A stretch of 64,000 nt of DNA. Source: Thalassotalea mangrovi (GTDB taxonomy: Bacteria > Pseudomonadota > Gammaproteobacteria > Enterobacterales > Alteromonadaceae). The stretch spans positions 161,977 to 225,976 of the forward strand of contig NZ_SWDB01000004.1 in assembly GCF_005116735.1 (NCBI RefSeq), given 5' to 3'. Below the pieces are notes generated by a model. It searched no databases and had not been told where the DNA came from. It was given only the letters and a program-made list of their open reading frames with translations. Within the stretch, counting starts at the first letter, position 1. Each line of letters opens with the position of its first letter. This document shows, piece after piece, positions 25,990 through 35,011 of this stretch. The position numbers and the translations under genes were made by a program.

Positions 25990-27750
25990 CTAGTTTTGGG
26001 CGTTTAAAAGTGATTGAAGCTCCTGTTTTTCCTGCGGATTTAATTGACCTAACCGTGCTTTTTGTAAAAGAGTTTCTGTACGTTGTTCAACAAAAGTGTT
26101 GAGAATCTTATCCAGGGTATCGATAAATACGCCTTCGGCGGCATCTTTCTCAATATGATGCTCCCAAATTAATAACCTGGACAGCACTGGTCCTATTTCA
26201 CTGTCACGCCAGCTTTCAACCAGCTGCGCGCCGGTGTATTGGGGATTCGCTCGGCATTTGTGCAGTAACTGCCGGAGAATCTCAATGCCTGGGAGTTCGA
26301 TAGAATCCAGCACTGAAAAATCTTCCAGTACTCCTTCTAAATGGGGATGCTCGAGCAATAATGCAATAGCCAGTCGTACCGGAGTGACTTTATTTTTTCC
26401 ATCTTTTTTTATCGGTGTAACGGTTTTAGCCGTTGTTTTGGTTAATTTCTTCAGCTGCTGTTCACTACCCAGGCCAAACTTATTGGCAAGTTCGGTGATA
26501 ATTGAATCCTTTAATACGCTATCCGGCATCTTCTCGAGATAAGGCTGAAATTTATCGATCAGAGCCGCTTTGCCCTCGGCTGAGTTGCCGTCGACGGTTG
26601 CGAGCAGGTGCTCAAAAATAAACTGGGACAGAGGCTTAGCACTATCGAGTATCTGTTCAAAGACCTGCTTGCCCTGCTTGCGCACCAGGGTATCCGGATC
26701 TTCCCCATCCGGCAAAAATACGAACTTTAATGAAAATCCATCGCGGATCAACGGCAGCGCGTTTTCCATCGCGCGCCATGCGGCATCGCGACCAGCGCGA
26801 TCCCCGTCATAACAGCAAATGACTTCTTTAACAGTGCGAAACAATGTCTGTAATTGCTCAACCGTGGTGGATGTCCCGAGTGAGGCAACGGCATAAGGAA
26901 TATCGTGCTGAGCCAGAGCAACCACATCCATGTAACCTTCAACCACGACCAGACGCTGCAAATCCTTGGCATACTTGCGCGCTTCATAAAGGCCATAAAG
27001 TTCCTGACCTTTATGATAAATACGAGTCTCTGGCGAGTTCAGGTATTTTGGTGTGGCATCACTTAACACCCGGCCACCAAAACCGATGACCCGGCCACGC
27101 TTATCCGTTATCGGGAACATGACCCGACCGCGGAAACGATCATAGGGGCGACTCTTATCGCCCTGAATGGCCATACCCAATTCTACCAGTTGCGCGCATT
27201 GCTGTGGGTTATGACCAAACTGGCCGATGACACCATCCCAACTGTCTGGCGCATAGCCAATGCCGAAACGTTTAACGATTTCACCACTCAAACCGCGATC
27301 CTTAAGATATGCGATCACCACTTTTGAGTCGGCGTGATGTTTGAGGTTGTGCTGATAATAACGGGCAATATTGCCCATTAACTGATAATCGTCCTGCTTT
27401 TGCTTGTGAATTTGCGCCTGTTTACGTTGTTGTTCGGGGCTAGTGCTTTGTTCACGTTCTACTTCAACGCCAGCGAGAGCGGCAAGCTCTTCAATGGCGT
27501 CAACGAACTCCAGTCGTTCATATTCCATTACAAAGGAAATGGCGTTGCCATGTGCACCACAACCGAAACAGTGATAAAACTGTTTATCACGACTAACGGT
27601 AAACGATGGACTTTTTTCGCTATGAAATGGACAACAGGCCTGATAATTTTTACCGGCTTTTTTAAGACTGACTTTGGAGTCGATAAGATCAACGATATCG
27701 GTGCGGGCAAGCAAGTCGTCAATAAAGTGTCGTGGGATTAATCCTGCCAT
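25990..27750 (-). CDS. dnaG: DNA primase DnaG
   Basis: This is a 586-residue primase that makes RNA primers for replication. The zinc-binding domain has C40, H43, C61 and C64 in CCPFH...FYHCFGCG. The TOPRIM catalytic core includes VVVEGYMDVVALAQ and CCYDGDRAGRDAAWRA with the acidic metal residues. The C-terminal DnaB-interacting helical domain follows (ending LNPQEKQELQSLLNAQN). The length is typical. It is the middle gene of the rpsU-dnaG-rpoD arrangement. Here yqeY and its terminator lie between rpsU and dnaG, so dnaG-rpoD may have its own promoter in 27751-27905. Confidence 0.98.
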   Translation of the reverse strand: MAGLIPRHFIDDLLARTDIVDLIDSKVSLKKAGKNYQACCPFHSEKSPSFTVSRDKQFYHCFGCGAHGNAISFVMEYERLEFVDAIEELAALAGVEVEREQSTSPEQQRKQAQIHKQKQDDYQLMGNIARYYQHNLKHHADSKVVIAYLKDRGLSGEIVKRFGIGYAPDSWDGVIGQFGHNPQQCAQLVELGMAIQGDKSRPYDRFRGRVMFPITDKRGRVIGFGGRVLSDATPKYLNSPETRIYHKGQELYGLYEARKYAKDLQRLVVVEGYMDVVALAQHDIPYAVASLGTSTTVEQLQTLFRTVKEVICCYDGDRAGRDAAWRAMENALPLIRDGFSLKFVFLPDGEDPDTLVRKQGKQVFEQILDSAKPLSQFIFEHLLATVDGNSAEGKAALIDKFQPYLEKMPDSVLKDSIITELANKFGLGSEQQLKKLTKTTAKTVTPIKKDGKNKVTPVRLAIALLLEHPHLEGVLEDFSVLDSIELPGIEILRQLLHKCRANPQYTGAQLVESWRDSEIGPVLSRLLIWEHHIEKDAAEGVFIDTLDKILNTFVEQRTETLLQKARLGQLNPQEKQELQSLLNAQN

Positions 27751-27834
27751 GGCCTATTCGAATTACGCTTAGTTTTTTGCGAGCGATTGAAACCTATAAC
27801 TTACACTAATGGCGTGTGAGTTGTCAGCTAATTC

Positions 27835-27889
27835 ATACCAATTCCATTAAATTCTCACTGAACGGGAAATTACTTAGTGGACTTGGTAT
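27835..27889. repeat. 55-bp imperfect palindrome
   Basis: Arms ATACCAATTCCATTAAAT (27835-27852) and ACTTAGTGGACTTGGTAT (27872-27889) match at 15 of 18 positions when inverted. The centre is TCTCACTGAACGGGAAATT. It looks like a dispersed palindromic repeat between dnaG and yqeY; the window has one copy. Confidence 0.6.
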
Positions 27890-27905
27890 CAGTTAGATTT
27901 CAAAG

Positions 27906-27940
27906 ATAAAAAAACCGCGCTAATGGTGATTAGCACGGTT
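27906..27940 (-). terminator. Intrinsic terminator after yqeY
   Basis: AACCGCGCTAAT (27913-27924) pairs with ATTAGCACGGTT (27929-27940), 11 of 12 matched. On the minus strand it is followed by a T7 run. It lies between yqeY and dnaG, so much rpsU transcription should stop here. Confidence 0.88.
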
Positions 27941-27971
27941 ATGAAGCATGGATAGCTCGACTTGTCAGAAA

Positions 27972-28418
27972 TTAGCTGTTCAGTGCTGCTCGCACCTGGC
28001 CGCTAACTTTGCCAAGGTCGGCACGACCCTGCATTTGTGGCTTTAATATTGCCATCACCTTACCCATGTCGGCCATGGATTCAGCGCCTGTGTCGGCAAT
28101 TGCCTGAGTGATTAATTGCTGAATTTCTTCGGCAGTTAATGCCTGTGGCAAAAACTCTTCAATCACTTCAATTTCAGCTTGTTCCGCAGCGGCCATTTCA
28201 GCACGACCACCCTCGGTATACATGGCAACCGATTCCTTACGCTGTTTAATCATTTTGGTTAACAGCGCCAGAATGTCATCATCAGACATTTCTTTTTGGT
28301 TATCGATTTTCGCCTGCTTAATAGCTGACAACGCCATGCGTATTACGCCCAGACGATTTTTGTCTTTGGCACGCATGGCGTTTTTCATTTCGTCGTTGAG
28401 TTGGCTAAGCAAACTCAT
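27972..28418 (-). CDS. yqeY: GatB/YqeY domain protein
   Basis: This 148-residue soluble protein of the YqeY family resembles the C-terminal tail domain of the amidotransferase subunit GatB and probably binds tRNA. MSLLSQLNDEMKNAMRAKDKNRLGVIRM and MIKQRKESVAMYTEGGRAEMAA, together with EVIEEFLPQALTAEEI, are family signatures. The C-terminal PQMQGRADLGKVSGQVRAAL is also typical. It follows rpsU by 24 bases and is presumably cotranscribed with it; a terminator follows. The exact biochemical role is not established. Confidence 0.95.
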   Translation of the reverse strand: MSLLSQLNDEMKNAMRAKDKNRLGVIRMALSAIKQAKIDNQKEMSDDDILALLTKMIKQRKESVAMYTEGGRAEMAAAEQAEIEVIEEFLPQALTAEEIQQLITQAIADTGAESMADMGKVMAILKPQMQGRADLGKVSGQVRAALNS

Positions 28419-28442
28419 AACTTCAGGAGAAACCTTAAAGTA

Positions 28443-28658
28443 TTAGTATAAACGGATACGACGAGCGTTTTCGCGAGCAACTTTTTTAGCGTGACGCTTA
28501 ACAGCTGCTGCTTTCTTACGCTTACGTTCCCAAGTTGGCTTTTCGAAAGATTCGCGACGACGAACTTCAGAAAGGATACCTGCTTTTTCACATGAACGCT
28601 TGAAACGACGAAGAGCTACATCAAACGGCTCGTTTTCTCTTACTTTAATTACTGGCAT
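28443..28658 (-). CDS. rpsU: 30S ribosomal protein S21
   Basis: This is the 71-residue, very basic S21 ([20 protein letters not shown]...ARRIRLY), which helps the 30S subunit select mRNA starts. The ATG at 28658 has GAGAGG upstream on the minus strand. The frame is open four more codons but MPVIKV is the universal N-terminus. It is the first gene of the macromolecular-synthesis cluster, divergent from tsaD across a 239-bp gap. A possible -10 box TATAAT lies at 28697-28702 (minus strand) without a clear -35. Confidence 0.98.
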   Translation of the reverse strand: MPVIKVRENEPFDVALRRFKRSCEKAGILSEVRRRESFEKPTWERKRKKAAAVKRHAKKVARENARRIRLY

Positions 28659-28897
28659 TGTGCCTCTCACCTCTAGTGAATACTTTGACCCGACAAATTA
28701 TATAAATTCCGGGTTGTTTAAAAATGGTGCAGTATTTTAATCTGATCGATCCTTGGATGTAAAGTTTTAATCGAGTTTTATTTAAAACATCTGGTGAAAT
28801 CAATCGCCTGAGGCTAAGATCCTCGTCAATTAATCGATCAATCCATGATCCTTTAGCTACTAACGGCTTGAAAATGTTAATTTTAGGTAAATAAGAC

Positions 28898-29911
28898 ATG
28901 CGTATTTTAGGTATAGAAACATCCTGTGATGAAACCGGTATTGCCATATTTGACGAAGAAAAAGGCATCCTAGCACATCGGCTGTATTCGCAAATTGATG
29001 TGCACGCAGATTACGGTGGAGTGGTGCCAGAATTAGCATCGCGGGATCATGTCAGAAAGACCTTGCCGTTAATTGAACAGGCCTTGAAAGATGCCAATCT
29101 CAGCCCGGAAGATTTAGACGGTGTTGCTTATACCGCAGGACCTGGTTTGGTAGGGGCATTGTTAGTGGGGTGTTCAATCGGTCGCTCGCTGGCATACGGT
29201 TGGGGCATACCGGCAGTGCCGGTGCACCACATGGAAGGCCATTTACTTGCGCCTATGCTGGAAGATGATGTGCCCGAATTCCCTTTTATCGCCTTGCTGG
29301 TGTCCGGTGGTCATACCCTGTTGGTAAGGGTTGATGGCATTGGTCAATATGAAGTGCTTGGCGAGTCCATTGATGATGCCGCCGGAGAAGCCTTTGATAA
29401 AACCGCAAAACTTTTAGGACTGGATTATCCTGGCGGGCCGGTATTAGCAAAAATGGCAGAAAGTGGCACACCTGGGCGTTTCAAGTTTCCGCGGCCGATG
29501 ACCGACCGGCCGGGACTGGATTTTAGCTTTTCCGGGTTAAAAACATTCGCTGCTAACACTATTCATAAAGAAGATGACAGTGAACAGACCAAAGCGGATA
29601 TTGCTTACGCGTTTCAGGAAGCGGTGATTGATACCTTAACCATCAAGTGTAAACGTGCGCTGCAGCAATGTGGGTTGAATCGACTGGTTATTGCTGGTGG
29701 AGTAAGTGCTAACAAAGAGCTTAGGGCTAAACTGGCAGCAGTGATGAAAAAACTCAATGGCAACGTTTATTATCCGCGCCCGGAGTACTGTACCGATAAT
29801 GGCGCGATGATCGCGTTTGCCGGAATGCAGCGATTAAAAGCCGGCGTTCACGCTGAGCTGACGTTCCAGGCTACCCCGCGCTGGCCGCTGGACACCTTGC
29901 CTGCAGTTTAG
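28898..29911 (+). CDS. tsaD: tRNA N6-adenosine threonylcarbamoyltransferase TsaD
   Basis: This 337-residue enzyme transfers threonylcarbamoyl to A37 of ANN-decoding tRNAs (t6A synthesis), working with TsaB, TsaE and TsaC. The N-terminal [15 protein letters not shown] is the ATP-binding ASKHA start, and [21 protein letters not shown] follows. The metal-site [10 protein letters not shown] is near 110-119, and the C-terminal [10 protein letters not shown] and [12 protein letters not shown] (metal Asp) are present. The length is standard. It is divergent from rpsU, the usual gammaproteobacterial order, and is followed by a REP-like hairpin. Confidence 0.98.
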   Translation: MRILGIETSCDETGIAIFDEEKGILAHRLYSQIDVHADYGGVVPELASRDHVRKTLPLIEQALKDANLSPEDLDGVAYTAGPGLVGALLVGCSIGRSLAYGWGIPAVPVHHMEGHLLAPMLEDDVPEFPFIALLVSGGHTLLVRVDGIGQYEVLGESIDDAAGEAFDKTAKLLGLDYPGGPVLAKMAESGTPGRFKFPRPMTDRPGLDFSFSGLKTFAANTIHKEDDSEQTKADIAYAFQEAVIDTLTIKCKRALQQCGLNRLVIAGGVSANKELRAKLAAVMKKLNGNVYYPRPEYCTDNGAMIAFAGMQRLKAGVHAELTFQATPRWPLDTLPAV

Positions 29912-29935
29912 CAGCAGCAAAATCACAGCAAATTA

Positions 29936-29986
29936 AAATCAAGGGGTCAGGGTAGTTGATTTTCAACAACTCTGACCCCTTGATTT
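29936..29986. repeat. REP-like palindrome, copy 1
   Basis: AAATCAAGGGGTCAG (29936-29950) pairs with the complementary CTGACCCCTTGATTT (29972-29986), and the inner bases pair partly. The 29-bp right half (29958-29986) recurs exactly at 33514-33542. It lies just after tsaD and before the convergent thioesterase gene, where it may also act as a terminator or mRNA-end stabiliser. Confidence 0.8.
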
Positions 29987-29998
29987 GTTGTCTTTCTT

Positions 29999-30535
29999 TT
30001 AGCTCTCTAATTGCTGCCAGTGATTGAGCGAACTCTCGTTCCATTTATCAACAATATGACAGACGTTAATCGCGTCAACGTCAGCATCCGGGATTAAATC
30101 CAACATTTCCTTGGGAGATATACGTCTGGCGCTATCGCTGATGATGCGAATCTTCACCATCAGTAATGCATGCACGCCACGCTTTGATTTAAAGGTGTGT
30201 TCCACATAAAGAAACTTATCATCCCAGCCACTGAAACGGGTGACAATTTCATACCGTTGAAACGGCAATAACGGTTTTCGAAACTGCGCCGTTTCACCGG
30301 CGATCACCGGATAAAACTTTTCTTTGCGAATCGCCTGCCATAATCCGGCGCGGATCATCATCTCCACCCGAACATTATCGGTGATGGTAAAATAACGGCC
30401 GTTATTAATATGGCCTAGCAGATCCAAGTCGCTGGGCCAGACGATATGTCGGGTAGTAAATGGTGCAAATATATCAATAGCTGACTTAAACCATGAGGTC
30501 AGCATCATGGAGAAAAAACGAAAGTATAAATTCAT
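29999..30535 (-). CDS. Hotdog-fold acyl-CoA thioesterase-like protein (THEM6-like)
   Basis: This is a 178-residue protein. A short hydrophobic N-terminus (FRFFSMMLTSWFKSAI) precedes a 4HBT hotdog domain. WPSDLDLLGHINNGRYF has the 4HBT-type Asp/His/Asn start of the central helix, followed by GETAQFRKPLLPFQRYEIVTR. Proteins of this shape resemble THEM6 and long-chain acyl-CoA thioesterases; the substrate is unknown. It is convergent with tsaD across the REP-like hairpin and upstream of nothing obviously co-transcribed, as plsY starts further on with the same orientation and a 77-base gap. It may therefore follow plsY in one unit, with lipid metabolism as the common theme. Confidence 0.8.
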   Translation of the reverse strand: MNLYFRFFSMMLTSWFKSAIDIFAPFTTRHIVWPSDLDLLGHINNGRYFTITDNVRVEMMIRAGLWQAIRKEKFYPVIAGETAQFRKPLLPFQRYEIVTRFSGWDDKFLYVEHTFKSKRGVHALLMVKIRIISDSARRISPKEMLDLIPDADVDAINVCHIVDKWNESSLNHWQQLES

Positions 30536-30612
30536 GATTGGGAAACATTGAGTCTGAACTGGTTAGACCAGGAATGGTAGCAACCACTGGCCGGGCAAGC
30601 AAGTAGGTATTT

Positions 30613-31212
30613 CTATTTACTGCTTTGTTTTGAGGTCATTTTTCCTTCCTGACCGAGCCATAAGCGCACCAGGTTCTCGCGATGTCGGAAGATAATGAGT
30701 AAAGACAACATGGTTACTTCCTGGACATAGAGAGGCTTCAGGAAAAAGGTATATAAGGGCGCCAGGGAGACGGTGACAATGGCAGCAAGGGAAGAATATT
30801 TTGTCGCTTTAAATACAACCAGCCAGGTCAGGATCAACGCCAGCGAATAGGTCCAGCCGATCGCGGATAGGGCACCGAATGCAGTGGCGACAGCTTTGCC
30901 TCCCTGAAAATTGAAAAACACAGGATACATATGGCCAAGGCAAGCAGCAATGGCAATAAGGCCAAGGTAAATTGGTTCAACACCAAGCAGGAAGGCGCCA
31001 TACACGGGTACCGCACCTTTTAACACATCAAGAAATAATACAGCGGCGGCAGTCGCTTTATTGGAAATGCGCAGAACATTGGTGGCACCTGGGTTTTGCG
31101 AGCCTTGAGTTCGTGGATCCGGTAAGCCTCGTAACCGACAAATCAAGATTGCACTGGAGATCGAGCCTAACAGGTAAGCCAGAATAATGATGATTATCGA
31201 AATCCATACCAT
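30613..31212 (-). CDS. plsY: Glycerol-3-phosphate acyltransferase PlsY
   Basis: This is a 199-residue, five-helix inner-membrane enzyme that acylates glycerol-3-phosphate from acyl-phosphate, the first step of phospholipid synthesis. Signature loops are [19 protein letters not shown] with [11 protein letters not shown], the [21 protein letters not shown] phosphate-binding loop, and [15 protein letters not shown]. The ATG at 31212 is chosen over a TTG five codons upstream. Divergent from folB, as in many gammaproteobacteria. The thioesterase gene follows 77 bases downstream. Confidence 0.97.
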   Translation of the reverse strand: MVWISIIIIILAYLLGSISSAILICRLRGLPDPRTQGSQNPGATNVLRISNKATAAAVLFLDVLKGAVPVYGAFLLGVEPIYLGLIAIAACLGHMYPVFFNFQGGKAVATAFGALSAIGWTYSLALILTWLVVFKATKYSSLAAIVTVSLAPLYTFFLKPLYVQEVTMLSLLIIFRHRENLVRLWLGQEGKMTSKQSSK

Positions 31213-31442
31213 GATTGTGCGCCGCAACCTCTGATTTGTTTTTTCGGTACCCGTCTAAAGCGGGTGTTGGAAATTTAAACAAAATGCAATGAATTCCCAT
31301 TCTAACAAGGTATTTAGTGGTTTTTCTAGCGCCGAATGGGTAATATTTGACGCTATTCATATTTGTTTATAAGTAATTATTCTTAACGCTTCTAAGCAAA
31401 TGTATCAGGAGTTTGGTGAAGTTTAAGTCTTTTACTGATTTA

Positions 31443-31471
31443 TTGACCCCCAATCGATACTTTTCTATACA
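31443..31471 (+). promoter_or_regulatory. Sigma-70 promoter of the folB-folK-uppP unit
   Basis: -35 TTGACC (31443-31448), 17-bp spacer, -10 TATACA (31466-31471). The start codon of folB is 33 bases beyond the -10. Confidence 0.65.
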
Positions 31472-31503
31472 AAGTTTGTTTAATACCGGGTAAATCAACC
31501 ACT

Positions 31504-31860
31504 ATGGACATTATTTTTATTGAAGGTTTGAAGGTTAATACCACGATCGGATATTACGAGTGGGAAAAGCAAATCAAGCAGCTATTAGTATTTGATGTCG
31601 AGATTGCCTCGGATGTCCGTCCAGCGGCGGAAAATGATGAACTGGCAAAAACCATTGACTATGCGGTAGTGTCAGAGTTTATTGATAGCTTTTGCCAGCT
31701 TAATCCGGTGGATCTACTTGAGACTCTGGGTCAACGCCTGGTGGATGCGCTGCAAAGCCAGTATGCGATTGACTGGATCAGAATTAAAATAGCCAAACCA
31801 GGGGCGGTCGAGCAGGCAAGTTCTGTCGGTATCATCATTGAACGAGGCAAGCGCGGTTAA
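31504..31860 (+). CDS. folB: Dihydroneopterin aldolase FolB
   Basis: This 118-residue enzyme makes 6-hydroxymethyl-dihydropterin in folate synthesis. MDIIFIEGLKVNTTIGYYEWE has the conserved catalytic Glu region. TIDYAVVSEFIDSF, LLETLGQRLVDAL and the ending IKIAKPGAVEQASSVGIIIE with catalytic Lys are all standard. The stop overlaps the folK start (TAATG), indicating translational coupling. A good sigma-70 promoter lies upstream. Confidence 0.97.
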   Translation: MDIIFIEGLKVNTTIGYYEWEKQIKQLLVFDVEIASDVRPAAENDELAKTIDYAVVSEFIDSFCQLNPVDLLETLGQRLVDALQSQYAIDWIRIKIAKPGAVEQASSVGIIIERGKRG

Positions 31861-32351
31861 TGGCACGAGTCTTTATATCGATAGGTAGCAATATTGATCG
31901 CCAGGCACAAATCGTTGCCGGCGTGCGGGCATTGCGAAATCTGTACGGCAAAGTGACACTGTCTTCGGTTTATGAATGTGAGCCGGTCGGTTTTGTTGGC
32001 GACCATTTCTATAACCTTGTCGCTGAGGTGCAAACCGACGTCGGTCCCGGACAGGTCGGACAGGATCTCAAAGCTTTGGAAAAAGCTCATGGCCGTATCG
32101 ATTTTTCGAAAAAGTTTAGTGCGCGCAAATTAGATCTTGATATTCTGTTGTATGACGATCAAATACTCGATGCGCCGGTACAAATTCCGAGAGATGAAAT
32201 ACCGGAAAATGCCTATGTGTTATGGCCATTGGCCGAACTGGCGCCAGATCTATTGCATCCGGTATTAAATAAAAGCTACCAGCAACTCTGGCAAGAATAC
32301 GATAAAAATAAACAAATCATAAGGAAAGTGCCATTTAACTGGCCTGAGTAA
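31860..32351 (+). CDS. folK: 2-amino-4-hydroxy-6-hydroxymethyldihydropteridine pyrophosphokinase FolK
   Basis: This 163-residue enzyme carries out the next folate step after FolB, transferring pyrophosphate to the pterin. [33 protein letters not shown], and the metal-binding [10 protein letters not shown] with RKLDLD are family signatures, as is [13 protein letters not shown]. The start codon overlaps the folB stop by one base. uppP begins five bases after its stop. Confidence 0.97.
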   Translation: MARVFISIGSNIDRQAQIVAGVRALRNLYGKVTLSSVYECEPVGFVGDHFYNLVAEVQTDVGPGQVGQDLKALEKAHGRIDFSKKFSARKLDLDILLYDDQILDAPVQIPRDEIPENAYVLWPLAELAPDLLHPVLNKSYQQLWQEYDKNKQIIRKVPFNWPE

Positions 32352-32355
32352 GCCT

Positions 32356-33153
32356 ATGTCCACCATTGAAATCATCGTTCTGGCGCTGATCCAGGGCCTG
32401 ACTGAGTTTTTACCTATTTCCAGCTCTGCCCATTTAATCTTACCTTCGCAATTACTTGGCTGGAATGATCAGGGGCTGGCATTCGATGTTGCTGTGCATG
32501 TTGGTACCTTATTGGCGGTAATGATTTATTTTCGTCACGAGGTGGCAAATATGCTGTTTGCCTGGAGCAATTCAATTGTCAGGAAAGAGCACAGCGCCGA
32601 TAGCAAACTCGCCTGGTGGATACTGTTTGCCACCATTCCTGCGGGCTTGTTTGGATTATTCGGGAAAGAATTTATCGAAGAAAATCTGCGCTCGGCAGCG
32701 GTTATCGCGCTAACGACCATAGTGTTCGGTTTGCTGTTGGGCTTTGTCGATATCAAAGGAAAGCAAGATAAGGAGATCAATGCGCTGGGATTTAAAGGCG
32801 CGATGATGATTGGTCTGGCACAGGCACTGGCGCTGATCCCGGGAACCTCAAGAAGTGGCATAACCATGACTATGGGGTTGGCACTGGGGCTAACCAGAAC
32901 CGCAGCCGCACGCTTTTCATTTTTATTGTCGATTCCCGCCATAGCCATGGCAGGAAGTTACCTGACGCTGAAGTTGGTAACCAGTGCCGAGCCGGTCGAT
33001 TGGCAGGCCATAGCGTTAGGTAGCGGCCTCGCATTTATCAGTGCCTATACCTGTATTCATTATTTTCTGATTTTGGTTGATAAACTGGGAATGATGCCGT
33101 TTGTTATTTATCGTCTGGCGCTTGGCGGGTTTTTGGTGTGGTTTATTAGCTGA
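32356..33153 (+). CDS. uppP: Undecaprenyl-diphosphatase UppP (BacA)
   Basis: This 265-residue, multi-helix inner-membrane enzyme dephosphorylates undecaprenyl pyrophosphate for cell-wall lipid recycling. The two conserved motifs are present: [17 protein letters not shown] near residues 14-30 and [20 protein letters not shown] near 154-173. Last gene of folB-folK-uppP. Its stop codon lies inside a hairpin (33150-33182). Confidence 0.98.
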   Translation: MSTIEIIVLALIQGLTEFLPISSSAHLILPSQLLGWNDQGLAFDVAVHVGTLLAVMIYFRHEVANMLFAWSNSIVRKEHSADSKLAWWILFATIPAGLFGLFGKEFIEENLRSAAVIALTTIVFGLLLGFVDIKGKQDKEINALGFKGAMMIGLAQALALIPGTSRSGITMTMGLALGLTRTAAARFSFLLSIPAIAMAGSYLTLKLVTSAEPVDWQAIALGSGLAFISAYTCIHYFLILVDKLGMMPFVIYRLALGGFLVWFIS

Positions 33154-33182
33154 CGACAGCCTCTAAAGTCGACTGTCGTCAG
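33150..33182. repeat. Hairpin overlapping the uppP stop
   Basis: CTGACGACAG (33150-33159) and CTGTCGTCAG (33173-33182) pair perfectly. No T run follows. First of several hairpins in the uppP-cca gap; others are 33285-33306, 33331-33350, 33438-33456 and 33469-33488. Confidence 0.75.
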
Positions 33183-33183
33183 G

Positions 33184-33232
33184 GCTGTAAGCGATAAGCT
33201 ATAAGCTTTAAGCGGTGAGCTTTAAGTGGTTT
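33184..33232. repeat. Heptamer array A
   Basis: Six in-register heptamers, GCTGTAA, GCGATAA, GCTATAA, GCTTTAA, GCGGTGA, GCTTTAA, then GTGGTTT. Same style as the 8-mer array at 5162 and as array B at 33374. Confidence 0.8.
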
Positions 33233-33373
33233 GAACTAGGACTCTTGGTCAAACCTTGACGATACGACTCACAAAAAACCGGTCATTTCCAGCTACGACT
33301 GGAAATCTAAGCCATAGCAGTACATTTGAGATCTCCGATTACTCGGAGATGACGAACTTGGGGGTGGTTTTAG

Positions 33374-33422
33374 GCTGCAAGCCTCAAGCTGTAAGCGGAA
33401 ATCTATAAGCGGTAAGTGGTTT
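33374..33422. repeat. Heptamer array B
   Basis: Six heptamers, GCTGCAA, GCCTCAA, GCTGTAA, GCGGAAA, TCTATAA, GCGGTAA, and the same closing GTGGTTT as array A, 190 bp away. Both arrays and the intervening hairpins fill the 365-bp gap between uppP and cca. Confidence 0.8.
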
Positions 33423-33513
33423 AAGTTAAGGCGCTTCGTTGACACCGTTAGTCAACATTCGACACCCTAACACGACTCTCGTCGTGTTTGTCACCCTCTC
33501 AAAAGTCACTTTT

Positions 33514-33542
33514 GATTTTCAACAACTCTGACCCCTTGATTT
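33514..33542. repeat. REP-like sequence, copy 2, inside the cca 3' end
   Basis: 29 bases identical to 29958-29986. It overlaps the cca stop codon (33519-33521), so the last residues of Cca (SRGQSC) are encoded by the repeat. Confidence 0.85.
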
Positions 33543-34775
33543 CAGGTCGCTGATGATTTGCAGCCGTTGCTTATTTATCGCGTCTCTGATTGCCTTGCCC
33601 TGCAAGCCCTGTTCAACGAAAGGTCGTGCCGTTACTTGCTGACATTGTTGAGCGGCTTCTCGCAGGAAATCCCCTTGAGGGTAGGGACTGTCTTCTTTGC
33701 CTAGCCGGCCGCTACTGTCCGCATGACATGACAGGATAAATAGCTCAAGCATCTCTGGATTACGCCAGGGATCGAGCGTGTTTAACAGCTTTAAAATGGT
33801 TGTCGGCTTTAATTCGAACAGGCGATGGCAATGCAGGTGGTATTCGCACACTAATAGAGACAGGTTGGTCATTTGCTTTGGCACCCGAAAACGTTCACAG
33901 ACATCACGCACCAGTGGCAATCCGGATTTTTCATGGCCGTGATGGGTTGGCCAGTACTTTTGCTCGGTTAAGCCCTTGCCTAAATCATGACATAGGGCGG
34001 CAAAACGCACAGCCACACTGTCGGTAAGCTTAACTGCTTCCTGCAAAACCATCAGGGTATGAATACCACTATCTACCTCACCATGATGAGCAACCGGGTT
34101 TGGTACCCCCCAGAGTGCGTCCAATTCCGGCCAAATCACCTTTAGCGCGCCGCAATGTCGCAGCACTTCAATAAACTGCTCCGGATTGGGTTCTGTTAAT
34201 GCCCGGGATATTTCTTTCCAGATCCGATCACCGCTTAAATTTTCCAGCTCACCAGATTCAACCATATGGGTTAACAGTGACTGGGTATCCGGGTGGATGG
34301 TAAATCCATATTGATGAAACCGGGCGGTAAATCGGGCCAGACGTAAAACCCGCAAGGGGTCTTCGCTGAAGGCGCTCGATACATGGCGAAACACACGGTT
34401 TTCCAAATCCTGTTCACCGTGATAGGGGTCGACCAGATTGCCATCGGCATCCATGGCCATCGCATTAATGGTCAAATCACGGCGCAGCAAATCCTGCTCT
34501 AAGGTGACATCCGGCGATGCGTGGCAGATGAAACCGGTATAGCCTTTACCTTGCTTGCGTTCAGTACGCGCCAGTGCATATTCTTCTTTTGTGTCAGGGT
34601 GTAGAAACACCGGGAAATCTTTACCAACCGGCGTAAACTGCCGATCCAGCATTTGCTGTGCAGTGGCGCCGACGACTACCCAGTCTCGATCATAAACGGG
34701 ACGGCCTAACAGCTGGTCTCGAACTGCACCGCCGACCAGGTAAATTTGTAACTCATTGTCTTTTATCGAGTTCAT
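33519..34775 (-). CDS. cca: CCA-adding tRNA nucleotidyltransferase with HD domain
   Basis: This 418-residue enzyme builds or repairs the CCA end of tRNAs. The nucleotidyltransferase head has [15 protein letters not shown] and the DxD metal pair in [18 protein letters not shown] and [16 protein letters not shown] are class II signatures. An HD phosphohydrolase domain with CHDLGKGL near 255 gives the repair-linked phosphatase/phosphodiesterase activities known from E. coli Cca. The C-terminus is formed by a REP-like repeat, so its last few residues differ from the ancestral end. Divergent from gspA. Confidence 0.97.
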   Translation of the reverse strand: MNSIKDNELQIYLVGGAVRDQLLGRPVYDRDWVVVGATAQQMLDRQFTPVGKDFPVFLHPDTKEEYALARTERKQGKGYTGFICHASPDVTLEQDLLRRDLTINAMAMDADGNLVDPYHGEQDLENRVFRHVSSAFSEDPLRVLRLARFTARFHQYGFTIHPDTQSLLTHMVESGELENLSGDRIWKEISRALTEPNPEQFIEVLRHCGALKVIWPELDALWGVPNPVAHHGEVDSGIHTLMVLQEAVKLTDSVAVRFAALCHDLGKGLTEQKYWPTHHGHEKSGLPLVRDVCERFRVPKQMTNLSLLVCEYHLHCHRLFELKPTTILKLLNTLDPWRNPEMLELFILSCHADSSGRLGKEDSPYPQGDFLREAAQQCQQVTARPFVEQGLQGKAIRDAINKQRLQIISDLKSRGQSC

Positions 34776-35011
34776 GGTTTGGATTCTGGCTATACTGAAT
34801 AAATAATCGCTAGCGCAGACTGATGACAGTATTCAGGACAGATTATGGTTTTCTGAATCGAACTGACGTATGTCAACCTGACGCAAAGAGCTAATGTGAT
34901 TTAGTGTACCGAAAAAAGTTACCGATAGTTAGCGGCAATTTTTGACTTACGCCGGACTTACGGGTAATTTCATCGGCAGTTAATTAACAAAAATAACGGA
35001 CACCAGTCGCC

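Noticed and set aside
33184-33422. CRISPR array
   Set aside because: Units are 7 bp and contiguous, with no spacers or direct repeats of CRISPR length, and no cas genes in the window.
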